The position numbers and the translations under genes were made by a program. DNA of 22,091 bases, taken from a virus. Positions within the stretch are counted from its first letter, which is position 1, and each line of letters opens with the position of its first letter. The notes under the pieces are model-generated. The model did not search any database. It was not told where the DNA came from and saw only the letters and a program-made list of their open reading frames with translations. The stretch is taken from the IMG/VR virus record IMGVR_UViG_3300003322_000101, positions 1-22,091 of that record; one strand, given 5' to 3'. This document shows, one piece after another, positions 6,372 through 14,445 of the stretch.

Positions 6372-6613
6372 CAGTGGTAGCTAAACTCTTCGACGCTGAA
6401 GTCTTTGCCCGCCGCATCCGACTTTGGCGACATTATGCGATGTGGCGGCAGCTCTCTGGCCGCGTCGGCGCCCTCCCGCTAAGGAACCCCTCAATCCCCC
6501 ACAGGAAAGCACGGAGAAGACACGATGATCGCACCCAAGTGCACGAGCATGTGGGGCCACAAGTTCGAGCCGCGGTACAGCACGACAGGAGCGGCGCCGG
6601 TATCGATCGATGA
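6368..6613 (+). CDS. Possible small protein overlapping the next gene
   Basis: An 81-residue frame starts at ATG 6368, four bases inside the stop of the DUF1376-like gene. Its first 35 residues (MTVVAKLFDAEVFARRIRLW and after) look like a normal amphipathic helix with Trp and Arg. Beyond about residue 50 it becomes Arg/His-rich and overlaps the gene at 6525 for 89 bases in another frame, so its tail looks like a by-product of that gene. It may be a short real protein whose end is unconstrained, or a decayed gene. The ATGA overlap is the main support. No family is recognised. Confidence 0.38.
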   Translation: MTVVAKLFDAEVFARRIRLWRHYAMWRQLSGRVGALPLRNPSIPHRKARRRHDDRTQVHEHVGPQVRAAVQHDRSGAGIDR

Positions 6614-6737
6614 CTTGGGCGTCCAGTCCATTAGCGAACTAAGCCTGCACGAGCTGACGAAACTAAAGCAGGCCAAGACCTACGAAGGCGACGTATGCGT
6701 TCGCTGCGGCTGTGTCGTGAACCGGAAGCCAGCGTAA
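6525..6737 (+). CDS. Small conserved phage protein with two metal-binding half-sites
   Basis: The product is 70 residues. The N-terminal half has C6 and H12 in a CTSMWGHKFEPRY context, and the C-terminal half has C58, C61 and C63 in CVRCGCVV. Together these could form one split zinc site. I recall similar small proteins with a GHxFE.RY start and a CxRCG end in rhizobial phages, function unknown. A Ser/Glu/Leu-rich helix (ISELSLHELTKLKQAKTYEG) links the halves. GGAG lies about nine bases before the ATG. It is near the end of the early operon and reads in the same direction as its neighbours. A regulatory or protein-interaction role is possible. Confidence 0.68.
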   Translation: MIAPKCTSMWGHKFEPRYSTTGAAPVSIDDLGVQSISELSLHELTKLKQAKTYEGDVCVRCGCVVNRKPA

Positions 6738-6769
6738 CGTTTTTCTCAACCAGGGGTACTAGAACCACT

Positions 6770-7330
6770 ATGGGGCGCAAGAAATCTCCGGGCGTGAAGC
6801 GAACGGCCTCAGGGCGCAAGTCCCGAGCCGCTTCGGCCTATCAGGAAAACCTCGAGCCGATCCTTACCCGCATGCGCTTGTTCGGCCTGTCGGAGAAGGA
6901 CGCGCGCGACCAGAAGGCATCCACCTTCATCGGTCGGCTACAGCTCACCAAGGCTATCAGCCAGGCACAGTACGACGCAGCGCAGGAGTACCTGCAAATC
7001 TACGAGGCGTTCCAGCGTGCGATCAAGGCGCCGGACGCGCTGCGCAGCTCCAACGGTGGTGGTGACCAAGGCGAGAGCGACACCTATGCCGCTTGGTGCA
7101 ACAACGCCATCATCCGTTACGAGCGCGCCAAGCGCGCCGTCATGGACGAGCAGTGTACCCTAGCCAACCGTGGGCGCAACCTGTTCGCCGGGCTGGACTA
7201 CGTGGTCTGTCGCGGCGAAGAGCATTGGCATCTCGTCGGTGACTGCCGGCTGGCGCTCAATGCGCTTGTGCATCACTTCAGCGGAGCCAAGCGCCGCCCG
7301 GTTGACAATGCAAACCAAATCGCGGCATAG
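6770..7330 (+). CDS. Conserved phage protein, last gene of the early block
   Basis: This 186-residue protein has a basic N-terminus (MGRKKSPGVKRTASGRKSRA), typical of a nucleic-acid contact, then a helical body. Residues about 45-85 (ARDQKASTFIGRLQLTKAIS, then QYDAAQEYLQIYEAFQRAI) match a recurring pattern in alphaproteobacterial phages, where a protein with KxTxxGRLxL-like and QYxAAxxY segments precedes the terminase genes. The C-terminal third (CNNAIIRYERAKRAVM, then HLVGDCRLALNALVHHF) is also helical. Its place just before a terminator and the packaging genes would suit a late-gene activator or antiterminator, but this is inference from position. The ribosome site is weak: an AGGGG lies 13 bases before the ATG, so the start is less certain than most. 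Confidence 0.6.
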   Translation: MGRKKSPGVKRTASGRKSRAASAYQENLEPILTRMRLFGLSEKDARDQKASTFIGRLQLTKAISQAQYDAAQEYLQIYEAFQRAIKAPDALRSSNGGGDQGESDTYAAWCNNAIIRYERAKRAVMDEQCTLANRGRNLFAGLDYVVCRGEEHWHLVGDCRLALNALVHHFSGAKRRPVDNANQIAA

Positions 7331-7399
7331 AGGACGTAATGCGACGTTGAGATTTTCGTCTCCGTTGCGCCCATTCTCCCGACGACCACCCCCAACAAC
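7331..7399 (+). other. Non-coding stretch before the terminator
   Basis: These 69 bases follow the last early gene. I see no gene or clear signal apart from a C-rich tract leading into the terminator stem. Confidence 0.3.
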
Positions 7400-7443
7400 G
7401 CCCGCCACGCTTCCACTCAGCGCACCAGGCGGGCTTCCTTTTA
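7400..7443 (+). terminator. Rho-independent terminator ending the early operon
   Basis: GCCCGCC at 7400-7406 pairs perfectly with GGCGGGC at 7428-7434 around a 21-base loop, followed by TTCCTTTTA. This stem and T-rich tail match an intrinsic terminator reading rightward. The loop is longer than usual. Its position between the early block and the small-terminase candidate supports a break between early and late transcription. Confidence 0.7.
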
Positions 7444-7542
7444 GAAAATTCGTATCGCCAAATGAGGATCCGAACGCGGGGTGGAGAGCAATCCATTCTA
7501 CGCGAGCCCGTTTGTTTCGGTTCAAAGGCTTAGGTGAATTAA
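7444..7542 (+). promoter_or_regulatory. Probable late-operon leader and promoter region
   Basis: About 100 non-coding bases lie between the terminator and the first late gene. This is where a late promoter would be expected. A TTGTTT near 7510 with a poor -10 candidate is not convincing for host sigma-70, so the late promoter may need a phage activator. AGGTGA just before ATG 7543 is a good ribosome site. Confidence 0.25.
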
Positions 7543-7845
7543 ATGGCAGGTCGCCCGCCTAGCGAGAAAACCTTCGCCAACATGCTCCGCGTCGCGCTCA
7601 AGGAAGCGCACGCCGAGGGTGGCGACAAGCTCCGCAAAGTCGCTGACGCCTTGGTCGAAAAGGCCATGACCGGCGATGTGCCGGCGATCAAGGAAATCGC
7701 GGACCGTCTCGATGGTAAGGTCCCGCAGGCCATCGAGGGCGAACTCAACCACACTGCAGACGACACCATAGCCGGGCTGCTGGCGCGCATAGCCGTCCAA
7801 GGTGGCCGGCTGGTCCAAGAGCCTCAGGAGAACGACGATGCCTGA
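7543..7845 (+). CDS. Putative terminase small subunit / DUF5681-like
   Basis: This 100-residue protein begins MAGRPPSEKTFANMLRVALK and continues with helices (DKLRKVADALVEKAMTGDVP) ending in AIKEIADRLDGKVPQAIEG. The GRP start and the xGDVPAIKEIxDRxDGKVPQA segment are typical of short phage proteins encoded near the terminase, often annotated as DUF5681 or small terminase. In packaging, the small subunit recognises phage DNA and directs the large subunit. It is the first gene after the terminator, with AGGTGA upstream. Three other genes separate it from the large subunit, which is unusual, so the role is likely rather than certain. Confidence 0.62.
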   Translation: MAGRPPSEKTFANMLRVALKEAHAEGGDKLRKVADALVEKAMTGDVPAIKEIADRLDGKVPQAIEGELNHTADDTIAGLLARIAVQGGRLVQEPQENDDA

Positions 7846-8338
7846 CCAGATCATCACGCAGCCGGGGCTCATGAGCGGTATCGTCGCGACCGCTTCATTC
7901 ACGCCGGCCGCTGCCGCTTACAGCGCTGGCGATCTCATCAGCGTTGCCCAGGAGTTCGTGTTCACCTACGCGGATGGTTCGCGAGTACCCGGCGGCTCTC
8001 TCATTCGCATCCTGACCACGGTGCTGAAGATCGATCAGACAGCGATTATCTCTGGCGAAACCAGCTACAGCCTGCCGCTTTACAACATCACCCCGCCGAG
8101 TGCGCAGGCTGACAATGCCGCATGGACGCTGGCCAGCGGCGACCTGTCAGCCTACCGTGGCACGCTTTCGCTCGGTACGCCGGTTGATCTCGGGGCGGCC
8201 TGCTTCGTCAAGACTGGCTCTCTGGTGGAGGATATACGTCTTCAGGGCACGTCGCTGTTTGGGCAGCTCGTCACGGCTGGCGGATTCACGGCCACCGCTG
8301 TTGCGCGGCAAGTGTCGCTGTACGGGATCGTGCTCTAA
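7838..8338 (+). CDS. Unknown structural-like protein, beta-rich
   Basis: This 166-residue protein starts at ATG 7838, overlapping the previous gene by eight bases, with GGAG as ribosome site. It is rich in Ala, Thr, Ser, Gly and Leu, with alternating hydrophobic patterns (SLIRILTTVLKIDQTAIISG, ATAVARQVSLYGIVL) that suggest a beta-sandwich. There is no signal peptide or membrane helix; the only aromatic-rich spots are FVFTYADGSRVPGG and SYSLPLYNI. It precedes the lectin-like gene and could be a virion decoration, fibre or collar component. I do not recognise a family, so the structural role is inferred from composition and neighbours. Confidence 0.6.
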   Translation: MPDQIITQPGLMSGIVATASFTPAAAAYSAGDLISVAQEFVFTYADGSRVPGGSLIRILTTVLKIDQTAIISGETSYSLPLYNITPPSAQADNAAWTLASGDLSAYRGTLSLGTPVDLGAACFVKTGSLVEDIRLQGTSLFGQLVTAGGFTATAVARQVSLYGIVL

Positions 8339-9487
8339 GTGCTGTCTAATCGGGTTGTCACCCGCATACAGGGCGTGGGGTCGCCCCTCGCGCAGCTCCT
8401 CTTCGGCAACGGCGAAGACGGCTTCCTGTTCGCTGATTGGAGCGAGCTAGACGAGCTCTACCAGAGCGCGCTGAACGGCAGCACGCTGGTCAGCGCCGAC
8501 AATGATTCCGTGGGCCTCGCCCTCAACGATGCCAAGTGGAGGGGGCAGACGAAGGCGGCAATAGCCGCAGCGGCGTCGGAGCTTGCCAATGTGGGCACCC
8601 AAACCTTGGGGGCGGCCACGGGATCGGCAAGCAGCGGCGGCTGGAACATCACTGCCACCAGCAACTTCGCCAGCGTGACGCAGCCGGGGATTTGCACCGC
8701 GGGCGATGCGTTCCTCGTCGATGTCGAATGGTCCGGCAATGACGAGGCCCGAAACGTCTCGCTCGTCGCGGGCAGCGGTGCCGATATCGCGATTTCGACG
8801 GCGGCGTCGGGAACCGCGACCCGTCTCGTCTGGTGCTCCGCTGCCGGTTCGGGCGGCCTCTCGCTGTATCTCAGTGGTTCGACCTTGGGAGATACGTGCT
8901 TCCTCAAGATCACCTCGATCCGCCAGCTTCCCGGCAAGCACGCGGGCAACATCACCGGCTCTCAGCGCCCGGTGTGGCGCGCGAACAGCGGCAAGCCGTA
9001 TCTGAGCTTCGACAATTCCGACGATCGCCTTCCCATCAACATCCTGCCAGGTGCCAACGGGACCATCGCAGCGGCCTTCCGCGCAGGGCAGGCAACCGAT
9101 GTGATCCTTGGCGGTGGGGCAACGACCGGAGGCAAGCGCGCCTTCCTCTGCGTCGATAGCGGCGGCGGCATGGCCTACGGGCTCGGGGACCAGAATACGC
9201 AGGGCGGATCAACGAGCAGCATTTTGGACGCCGACCACGTTGCGGTTCTGACGTGGCAGGGGCTCGCCGGTCAACTCTATCTCGATGGTGCCCTGTTTGC
9301 CAGCATCACGATGGGCAGCGGACCCGATGGAACCGGCGGCGGGCTGACGCTCGGGGCTTACAACAACAACGGCACCTTCGGCTCATTCCTCTCCGGTCGC
9401 ATCTACGCTGCATTGGCGCTCAACCGTCGTGTGACCGCCGCCGAGATTGCCCGGATCACCCCCGATTTCCAGAGGACGTACCAATGA
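8339..9487 (+). CDS. Lectin/LamG-like virion protein, possible receptor binding
   Basis: This 382-residue protein starts at GTG 8339, immediately after the previous stop. Residues about 20-62 (LFGNGEDGFLFADWSELDEL and after) match an N-terminal pattern I associate with phage structural proteins that carry C-terminal LamG domains. Residues about 88-198 look like a jelly-roll carbohydrate-binding module. After a PVWRANSGKPYLSFDNSDDR join, residues about 240-372 form a concanavalin/LamG-like domain (VAVLTWQGLAGQLYLDGALF, GGGLTLGAYNNNG, LSGRIYAALALNRRVTAAEI). Such domains bind sugars, so a role in binding host surface polysaccharide is likely. It lies before TerL rather than in a distal fibre locus. 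The next gene starts in its stop (ATGA). The receptor role is inferred. Confidence 0.72.
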   Translation: MLSNRVVTRIQGVGSPLAQLLFGNGEDGFLFADWSELDELYQSALNGSTLVSADNDSVGLALNDAKWRGQTKAAIAAAASELANVGTQTLGAATGSASSGGWNITATSNFASVTQPGICTAGDAFLVDVEWSGNDEARNVSLVAGSGADIAISTAASGTATRLVWCSAAGSGGLSLYLSGSTLGDTCFLKITSIRQLPGKHAGNITGSQRPVWRANSGKPYLSFDNSDDRLPINILPGANGTIAAAFRAGQATDVILGGGATTGGKRAFLCVDSGGGMAYGLGDQNTQGGSTSSILDADHVAVLTWQGLAGQLYLDGALFASITMGSGPDGTGGGLTLGAYNNNGTFGSFLSGRIYAALALNRRVTAAEIARITPDFQRTYQ

Positions 9488-9897
9488 CCACTCAGCATGG
9501 AATTCTCGCGATCTGCACCGCTGCGGCGCGGACCAACCTCAACCTCGTCTTCGCCGCGATGGGCCTGGGGCCGGACAACATTTCGCGTCGCCTCACCGAC
9601 GACCCCACCCCGACCGTATCGAGCGAGGTGACGCACTACGCCATGTACAATGCGGCTGCGCTCGCCACTGATGCCCAGACCTACGACCAGGCCAAGCTCG
9701 GCTTCCCACCGAACGAGACGGTGGAGGGCTTTCCGATCTTCTGGGGCCAGAACGGCGTCATCAGCGAGCCCGACGCGGTGGCCGCCTTTCAGTCAATGCA
9801 GTTCTGGCTGAACTCGTCCGACATGGAGCCGAGCGTTTTTGCCGAGGAGGCCATCATGCCGACCCTCGGGCTCTCCTACGTCCCCGACGAGACCTAA
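9484..9897 (+). CDS. Unknown protein next to the lectin-like gene
   Basis: The product is 137 residues, starting at ATG 9484 with a four-base overlap on the lectin-like gene. The N-terminus (GILAICTAAARTNLNLVFAA) is mildly hydrophobic but not a clear signal or membrane segment. The remainder is mixed, with aromatic motifs EGFPIFWGQNGVISEPDAVA and SMQFWLNSSDMEPSVFAEEA. The coupling suggests it works with the lectin-like protein, for example as a chaperone or partner of a fibre. I do not recognise a family. Coding bias and the perfect overlap support a real gene. Confidence 0.58.
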   Translation: MTTQHGILAICTAAARTNLNLVFAAMGLGPDNISRRLTDDPTPTVSSEVTHYAMYNAAALATDAQTYDQAKLGFPPNETVEGFPIFWGQNGVISEPDAVAAFQSMQFWLNSSDMEPSVFAEEAIMPTLGLSYVPDET

Positions 9898-9908
9898 GAC
9901 AAACTGAC

Positions 9909-9914
9909 AGGAGG
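9909..9914 (+). promoter_or_regulatory. Ribosome-binding site that fixes the TerL start
   Basis: AGGAGG lies eight bases before GTG 9923 but only two bases before the upstream in-frame TTG 9917. The spacing makes GTG 9923 the likely start. Confidence 0.65.
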
Positions 9915-9922
9915 CGTTGTGC

Positions 9923-11452
9923 GTGGCAGCGCAACTCAATGCCGAGCAGTTCCTTGACCCTCACTGGCGGTTGAGCAACCTCTACTCAATTATCGACAAG
10001 CGAGGCAAGGCCGTCCGCTTCCAGCCAAATTGGGCACAGTTACAGTTCCTTGACGGCATCCATAGCCGCAACCTGATCCTCAAGGCGCGACAGCTCGGAT
10101 TCACTACGTTCTGTTGTCTGATCTACCTCGATGACTGCCTGTTCACGCCGAACACTGAGGCGGCGGTCATTGCGCACAAGATCGATGACGCCAAGAAGAT
10201 ATTCAAATCAAAGGTCAAATACCCCTACGACCATCTGGACGATGGGATTAAGGCGGCGGTGCCTCTCACCCAGGACAGCGCGGATACGCTGACGCTCGCC
10301 AACAACAGTTCCCTGCGGGTTACGACATCGACACGCTCCGGCACGGTCAAATGGCTACACGTCTCGGAGTACGGCAAGATATGCGCCCAATTCCCTGACA
10401 AGGCCGAGGAAATCCGCTCCGGTGCGTTTCCCTCGGCTGAACAGGGTGTCATCACCATCGAGAGTACGGCCGAAGGCGAGGGCGGCGATTTCTACGACAA
10501 GGCCAAAGACGCTGAGGACATGGCGCTGCGCGGTATCGACCTGACCCGCAAGGACTTCAAGTTCTTCTTTTTTCCTTGGTGGCGTGAGCCGGCCTACGCA
10601 ATGGCCCGGACCAATGTGCCGACCTCGCCGGAGGATACCGAGTATTTCGACCGCATCGAGCGGGAGGCTGGAACGATCCTCACACCCGAGCAGCGCAACT
10701 GGTGGGTGACGGAGGAGCGGCAACAGGGCGGCAACATGAAGCGGGAGTATCCGGCCACGCCCAAGGAAGCATTCGAGCAGGCGATAGAGGGCGCGATCTT
10801 CGCCGACGACATCGCCATTGCCTACAAGCACAAGCGCATCGGCAACTTCCCCTTCGACAAGACGCGACCAGTCAACACGTTCTGGGACTTGGGGCATTCG
10901 GACGAAACTGCCATCTGGCTCGAACAGGACTTTGGTGGCCAGCCCACGATGGTCGGCTACTATGAGAACTCCGGCGAGGGCATCGAGCACTATCTGCGCT
11001 GGCTCAAAGACTGGGGCACCGAGCGCGGCGCGGTGTTCGGGCAGCACTACCTGCCGCATGACGGTGACCGCAAGACGATCTGGACGCCCGAAGGCTCCAT
11101 GGTCGTCATGTCACGGCTGGGGTTCCGACCGAAGATCGTCAACCGCCATCCGGACAAGTGGGAGTCGGTGAAGATCGGGCGCCGCAAGTTCGGCCTGGTG
11201 GCCTTCGATGAGGCGGGCTGCAAGGAAGGCCTGACGCGGCTCAAGTCCTACCGCAAGGAATGGGATGAGCGCCGGCTGGTATGGCGCGATCATCCGCATC
11301 ACGGCCCGGAATCGAATGGCGCCGATGCCTACCTGACCTTCGCCAACTCGGGACATGTCCCCGAGACGGCGCAAATGCCCGAAAGCGACGATCCGCATCG
11401 CCGCCGTTTCTACGACCGTGAGGACGCTGGTGAGTCATGGCTGACGTTCTGA
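9923..11452 (+). CDS. Terminase large subunit (TerL)
   Basis: This 509-residue ATPase-nuclease would cut concatemeric DNA and pump it into the prohead through the portal. The ATPase half has a Walker A-like LKARQLGFTT at 53-62, where the basic R-Q-x-G-x-T/S form is typical of TerL. The Walker B/coupling region KWLHVSEYGKI at 143-153 has Ser before the catalytic Glu149, where Asp is usual. The ITIESTAEG motif at 177-185 fits motif III. The nuclease half has the acidic positions of an RNase H fold: D322 in WDLGHSDETAIW, HDGD around 379-382, and a final acidic cluster ESNGADAY near 463-470. It starts at GTG 9923 after AGGAGG. Length and layout fit P22-like headful enzymes, but packaging type cannot be read directly. 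Its end overlaps the portal gene. Confidence 0.92.
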   Translation: MAAQLNAEQFLDPHWRLSNLYSIIDKRGKAVRFQPNWAQLQFLDGIHSRNLILKARQLGFTTFCCLIYLDDCLFTPNTEAAVIAHKIDDAKKIFKSKVKYPYDHLDDGIKAAVPLTQDSADTLTLANNSSLRVTTSTRSGTVKWLHVSEYGKICAQFPDKAEEIRSGAFPSAEQGVITIESTAEGEGGDFYDKAKDAEDMALRGIDLTRKDFKFFFFPWWREPAYAMARTNVPTSPEDTEYFDRIEREAGTILTPEQRNWWVTEERQQGGNMKREYPATPKEAFEQAIEGAIFADDIAIAYKHKRIGNFPFDKTRPVNTFWDLGHSDETAIWLEQDFGGQPTMVGYYENSGEGIEHYLRWLKDWGTERGAVFGQHYLPHDGDRKTIWTPEGSMVVMSRLGFRPKIVNRHPDKWESVKIGRRKFGLVAFDEAGCKEGLTRLKSYRKEWDERRLVWRDHPHHGPESNGADAYLTFANSGHVPETAQMPESDDPHRRRFYDREDAGESWLTF

Positions 11453-13434
11453 CAGACACCAAGATTACCCAGGGCGACCCGGTCCCGATGACCTTCCGCC
11501 GGTGGTATATCCAGGACCGCGACCACGCCGCCCCGTGGAAGGAAGAAGCCAAGGAGGACTTCGATTTCGTCGCCGGGAGGCAGTATTCCGATGACGAGAT
11601 CAAGAAGCTCGAGGCGAAGAAGCGCCCGGCCGTGGTGTTCAACCGCGTCGGACCTGTGATCGACGCCATTACGGGCTATGAGATCGGCAACCGCCGCGAG
11701 GTTCGCTACATCCCGCGCGAGATGGGCGACGTTCAGGCCAACGAACTGCTCACCGCCGCGGCGCAATGGTTCCGTGATGAGGGCTACGCCGACTTCGCCG
11801 ATAGTGCCATGTTCGCCTCCACTGTCATTTGCGGCATGGGATGGACCGAAAGCCGCCTCGACTTTTCGCAGGGGCCGACGCCAAAACCCATCGTTGACGA
11901 GATCGACGCGATGGAGATGGCCTGGGACCGAGATGCCCGCCAGCGCAACCTCCGCGATGCCCGCAGGGTGTGGCGCGTTCGTCGCCTGCCGCTTGCCGAA
12001 GCCGAGAGCATGTTCCCCAACTACGACAAGGGGCAGTTGAACGCTAGCTGGACGCAGGTCAATTCTGAAGCCGACCTCTACCGGGACAGCGAGCCAGAAG
12101 GCACGGGCGACGACGGTTACGTGACCATCGCGCAGTGCCAGTGGGTGGAGAAGGAGACCTACTACGTCGCGCAGGACCCGTTCACGGGGCAGCAGACCGA
12201 GTTCACTTCCTCGGAGTGGTCACAGGCCAACAAGCGCCTGAAGGCCATGCTCGGGATGGAAATGCAGGGCGCCCGTTTCCGCCGTAAGGTGCGCAAGCAG
12301 GCATTCATGGGCGAAGTGGTGCTGAGCTACGGCCCGGCGCCGTGCAATGACCAGTTCTCGCTTCAATGCGTGACCGGCAAGTACGACCGCAACAAGGGGA
12401 CGTGGTACGGCATCGTCCGGGCGATGAAAGACCCGCAGCGCTGGGCCAACAAGTGGCTGGCACAGATGATGCACATCATGAATTCGAACGCCAAGGGCGG
12501 GATCATGGCCGAAAAGGGGGCCTTTGCAGATCCCCGCAAGGCACAGGCCGAATGGTCAAGCCCGGATAGCGTCACGCTGATGGAAGACGGGGCGATTTCT
12601 GGCCAAAAGGTCAAGGAAAAGCCGCAGGCGCAGTTCCCGGTGGGTTTCCAGCAGCTCACCGAGTTTGCAATTCAGTCCATCCGCGATGTTTCGGGCGTGT
12701 CGGTGGAGTTCCTTGGCCTCCGTGAGAACGACCAGCCCGCCAGTCTCGAATATCAGCGCCGCCAGGCAGGAATGAACATCCTGCAATGGGCGTTCGACGG
12801 CATGAAGCTCTATCGTGAGCTTCAGGGCGAAGTGCTGCTCTACTACCTGCAAAAGGATGTGCCAGAAGGCACGCTCATCCGCATCGCGGGCAAGGATCAG
12901 GAGCAGTACGTGCCGCTGGTGCACGAGGCCGACAAGGATTTCGACATCATTGTAGATGACGCACCGACAGCGCCGAACCAGAAAGAGCTCATCTGGAGCG
13001 TAGTGTCGTCGCTGATCCCGATGATCGGCAAGGTGATCCCGCCCGAATACATCCTCAAGGCGCTGAAATATTCGCCACTCCCGGCTTCGGTGGTTGCCGA
13101 ACTCGAGGAAATGGCCAAGGCCCCCAATCCGCAGGCTCAGGAACAGGCGGCAATGGCTGCTCGCGCCGCGGCGGCCGAAATCGAGAAAACCGAGTCCGAA
13201 ACCCAGCTCAATCTTGCCAAAGCGGAGTCGGAAGGCGGCTCCGGGCAGATCGAACAGGTCAAGGCGGCGGCGCAGATGCAGAACGACGAGCGCGATTTTG
13301 CCATGCAGATGGCTGGCAAGCAGGCAGACCAGCAGATGTCCCGCGAAAAGCACGCCATGGATATGCAGAAGGCCGCCGTTGGCCTTGCTGCGACGGTTGC
13401 GAAGGCGAACCAGCCCAAGCAGCCCGCCAACTGA
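11437..13434 (+). CDS. Portal protein, P22-like
   Basis: This 665-residue protein is the dodecameric gate through which DNA enters and leaves the capsid. The N-terminus (RDHAAPWKEEAKEDFDFVAG, then RPAVVFNRVGPVIDAITGYE and IGNRREVRYIPRE) is characteristic of P22-type portals, as is the ISSLEYQRRQ-like segment here seen as DQPASLEYQRRQAGMNILQW near residue 430. P22 portal is 725 residues, so the length is comparable. The C-terminal roughly 100 residues are Ala/Gln/Glu/Lys-rich and helical (QEQAAMAARAAAAEIEKTES), matching the barrel region of podovirus portals. The gene overlaps TerL by 16 bases and has only a weak GGTGAG ribosome site, so its translation may depend on TerL translation. The short tail architecture is supported by this family. 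Confidence 0.92.
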   Translation: MADVLTDTKITQGDPVPMTFRRWYIQDRDHAAPWKEEAKEDFDFVAGRQYSDDEIKKLEAKKRPAVVFNRVGPVIDAITGYEIGNRREVRYIPREMGDVQANELLTAAAQWFRDEGYADFADSAMFASTVICGMGWTESRLDFSQGPTPKPIVDEIDAMEMAWDRDARQRNLRDARRVWRVRRLPLAEAESMFPNYDKGQLNASWTQVNSEADLYRDSEPEGTGDDGYVTIAQCQWVEKETYYVAQDPFTGQQTEFTSSEWSQANKRLKAMLGMEMQGARFRRKVRKQAFMGEVVLSYGPAPCNDQFSLQCVTGKYDRNKGTWYGIVRAMKDPQRWANKWLAQMMHIMNSNAKGGIMAEKGAFADPRKAQAEWSSPDSVTLMEDGAISGQKVKEKPQAQFPVGFQQLTEFAIQSIRDVSGVSVEFLGLRENDQPASLEYQRRQAGMNILQWAFDGMKLYRELQGEVLLYYLQKDVPEGTLIRIAGKDQEQYVPLVHEADKDFDIIVDDAPTAPNQKELIWSVVSSLIPMIGKVIPPEYILKALKYSPLPASVVAELEEMAKAPNPQAQEQAAMAARAAAAEIEKTESETQLNLAKAESEGGSGQIEQVKAAAQMQNDERDFAMQMAGKQADQQMSREKHAMDMQKAAVGLAATVAKANQPKQPAN

Positions 13435-13458
13435 TCCCGCGCCGGGCGGGTATCCCGG
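13423..13458 (+). other. Hairpin-forming sequence at the portal gene end
   Basis: Two mutually exclusive stems can form: CCGGG (13442-13446) with CCCGG (13454-13458) around a seven-base loop, or CCCGCC (13423-13428) with GGCGGG (13445-13450). Neither is followed by a T run. They may attenuate or stabilise the transcript between portal and scaffold, or simply reflect high GC. Confidence 0.25.
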
Positions 13459-13482
13459 TGAAATCTGGCAGAAAGTGAACCA

Positions 13483-14445
13483 ATGGCACGTTCCACCCCG
13501 ACCGAGGCCGATCTTGGCCTTGCCCCGACTGACGACGAACTGAGCTCCCCCGTTGTTGTGGCAGAGCCGGCAGCAACAGACGACGATATTCCCCTATCCG
13601 ACGACCAACCAGTGTTGACCAAGCCAGGTGACGGCAAGGGCGACGATGCCGACAACAAACAGCCTGGCGAGGGCGAGGGAAAGGCAGCAGAGCCGGCCAA
13701 GCTGGTCGACGTTCGCGCGCTTCAAGAGGCCCGCGCCAACGAGCGGGAGATGCGGCAGCGGGCAACGCTGCTGGAACAGCGCCTCGACGCGGTACTCGCA
13801 TCGCTTCAGCAGCCTGCGACCGCTGCACAGCCGGAAAAGTCAGCGGCGGACGAACTCCCTGGCGAGGAAGATGTTGTCGGGCGCATCAACTGGCTCGTTG
13901 CCCAGATGCAGAAGCAGGGGCAGCAGCAGGCACAGGACCGGCAGGCCAGTGCCGAGCAACAGCAGCGAAGTGAGCTTCAGGGGCGCGTTGCCGCCGTGGA
14001 GCAGCAGTTCCGCGCCACGACGCCAGACTACGACGACGCGATCAACTTCATGGCGGAATCGCGCGACCGTGAGCTACAGATGCTCTATCCGTATTCGACG
14101 GCGGAGCAGCGTTCGGCTTACATCCGTAACGAATGGGCCAGTATCGCCCAAGGCAGCGTGCAGGCTGGGCTGAACGTTGCCGAGCAGGTTTACAATCTCG
14201 CCAAGGCGCGTGGCTTTGCGCCAAAAGCGGCGCCACAGCCCCAGCAGCAGACGGCGCCGGGTTTGGATGCGGCGGCGTTGGCCAGCGCGCAGCAGCGTCA
14301 CCAGAGCCTTTCCGATGCGGGCGGCGGCGAAACTGTCGCGCCTATCGACGCGAAAGCCCTTGCGGCAATGGATGACAAGGCGTTCAACGCCTGGCTCAGC
14401 CAGAAGGGCAACGACAAGAAACTCGAAGCAATCCTTGGCGCCTGA
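13483..14445 (+). CDS. Capsid scaffolding protein (putative)
   Basis: This 320-residue protein lies between portal and major capsid, the usual scaffold position. It is highly acidic and disordered at the N-terminus (about 1-75, rich in Asp, Pro, Ala), followed by coiled-coil-like helices (ALQEARANEREMRQRATLLE) and a Gln-rich region at about 105-175 (KQGQQQAQDRQASAEQQQR). A folded helical part (about 180-245, FRATTPDYDDAINFMAESRD) and a Gln/Ala linker precede a C-terminal helix-turn-helix-like tail (FNAWLSQKGNDKKLEAILG), which in scaffolds often touches the coat protein. The acidic, Gln-rich, helical layout is typical of internal scaffolds. No protease motif is visible. The ribosome site (GAAAGTG) is weak. 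The scaffold call depends on position and composition. Confidence 0.82.
   Translation: MARSTPTEADLGLAPTDDELSSPVVVAEPAATDDDIPLSDDQPVLTKPGDGKGDDADNKQPGEGEGKAAEPAKLVDVRALQEARANEREMRQRATLLEQRLDAVLASLQQPATAAQPEKSAADELPGEEDVVGRINWLVAQMQKQGQQQAQDRQASAEQQQRSELQGRVAAVEQQFRATTPDYDDAINFMAESRDRELQMLYPYSTAEQRSAYIRNEWASIAQGSVQAGLNVAEQVYNLAKARGFAPKAAPQPQQQTAPGLDAAALASAQQRHQSLSDAGGGETVAPIDAKALAAMDDKAFNAWLSQKGNDKKLEAILGA

Noticed and set aside
8339-9487. Diversity-generating retroelement target in the lectin-like gene
   Set aside because: There is no reverse transcriptase gene and I see no template repeat of the variable end in the window.
9917-9922. TTG 9917 as the large terminase start
   Set aside because: The AGGAGG is only two bases away, too close; GTG 9923 at eight bases is better.
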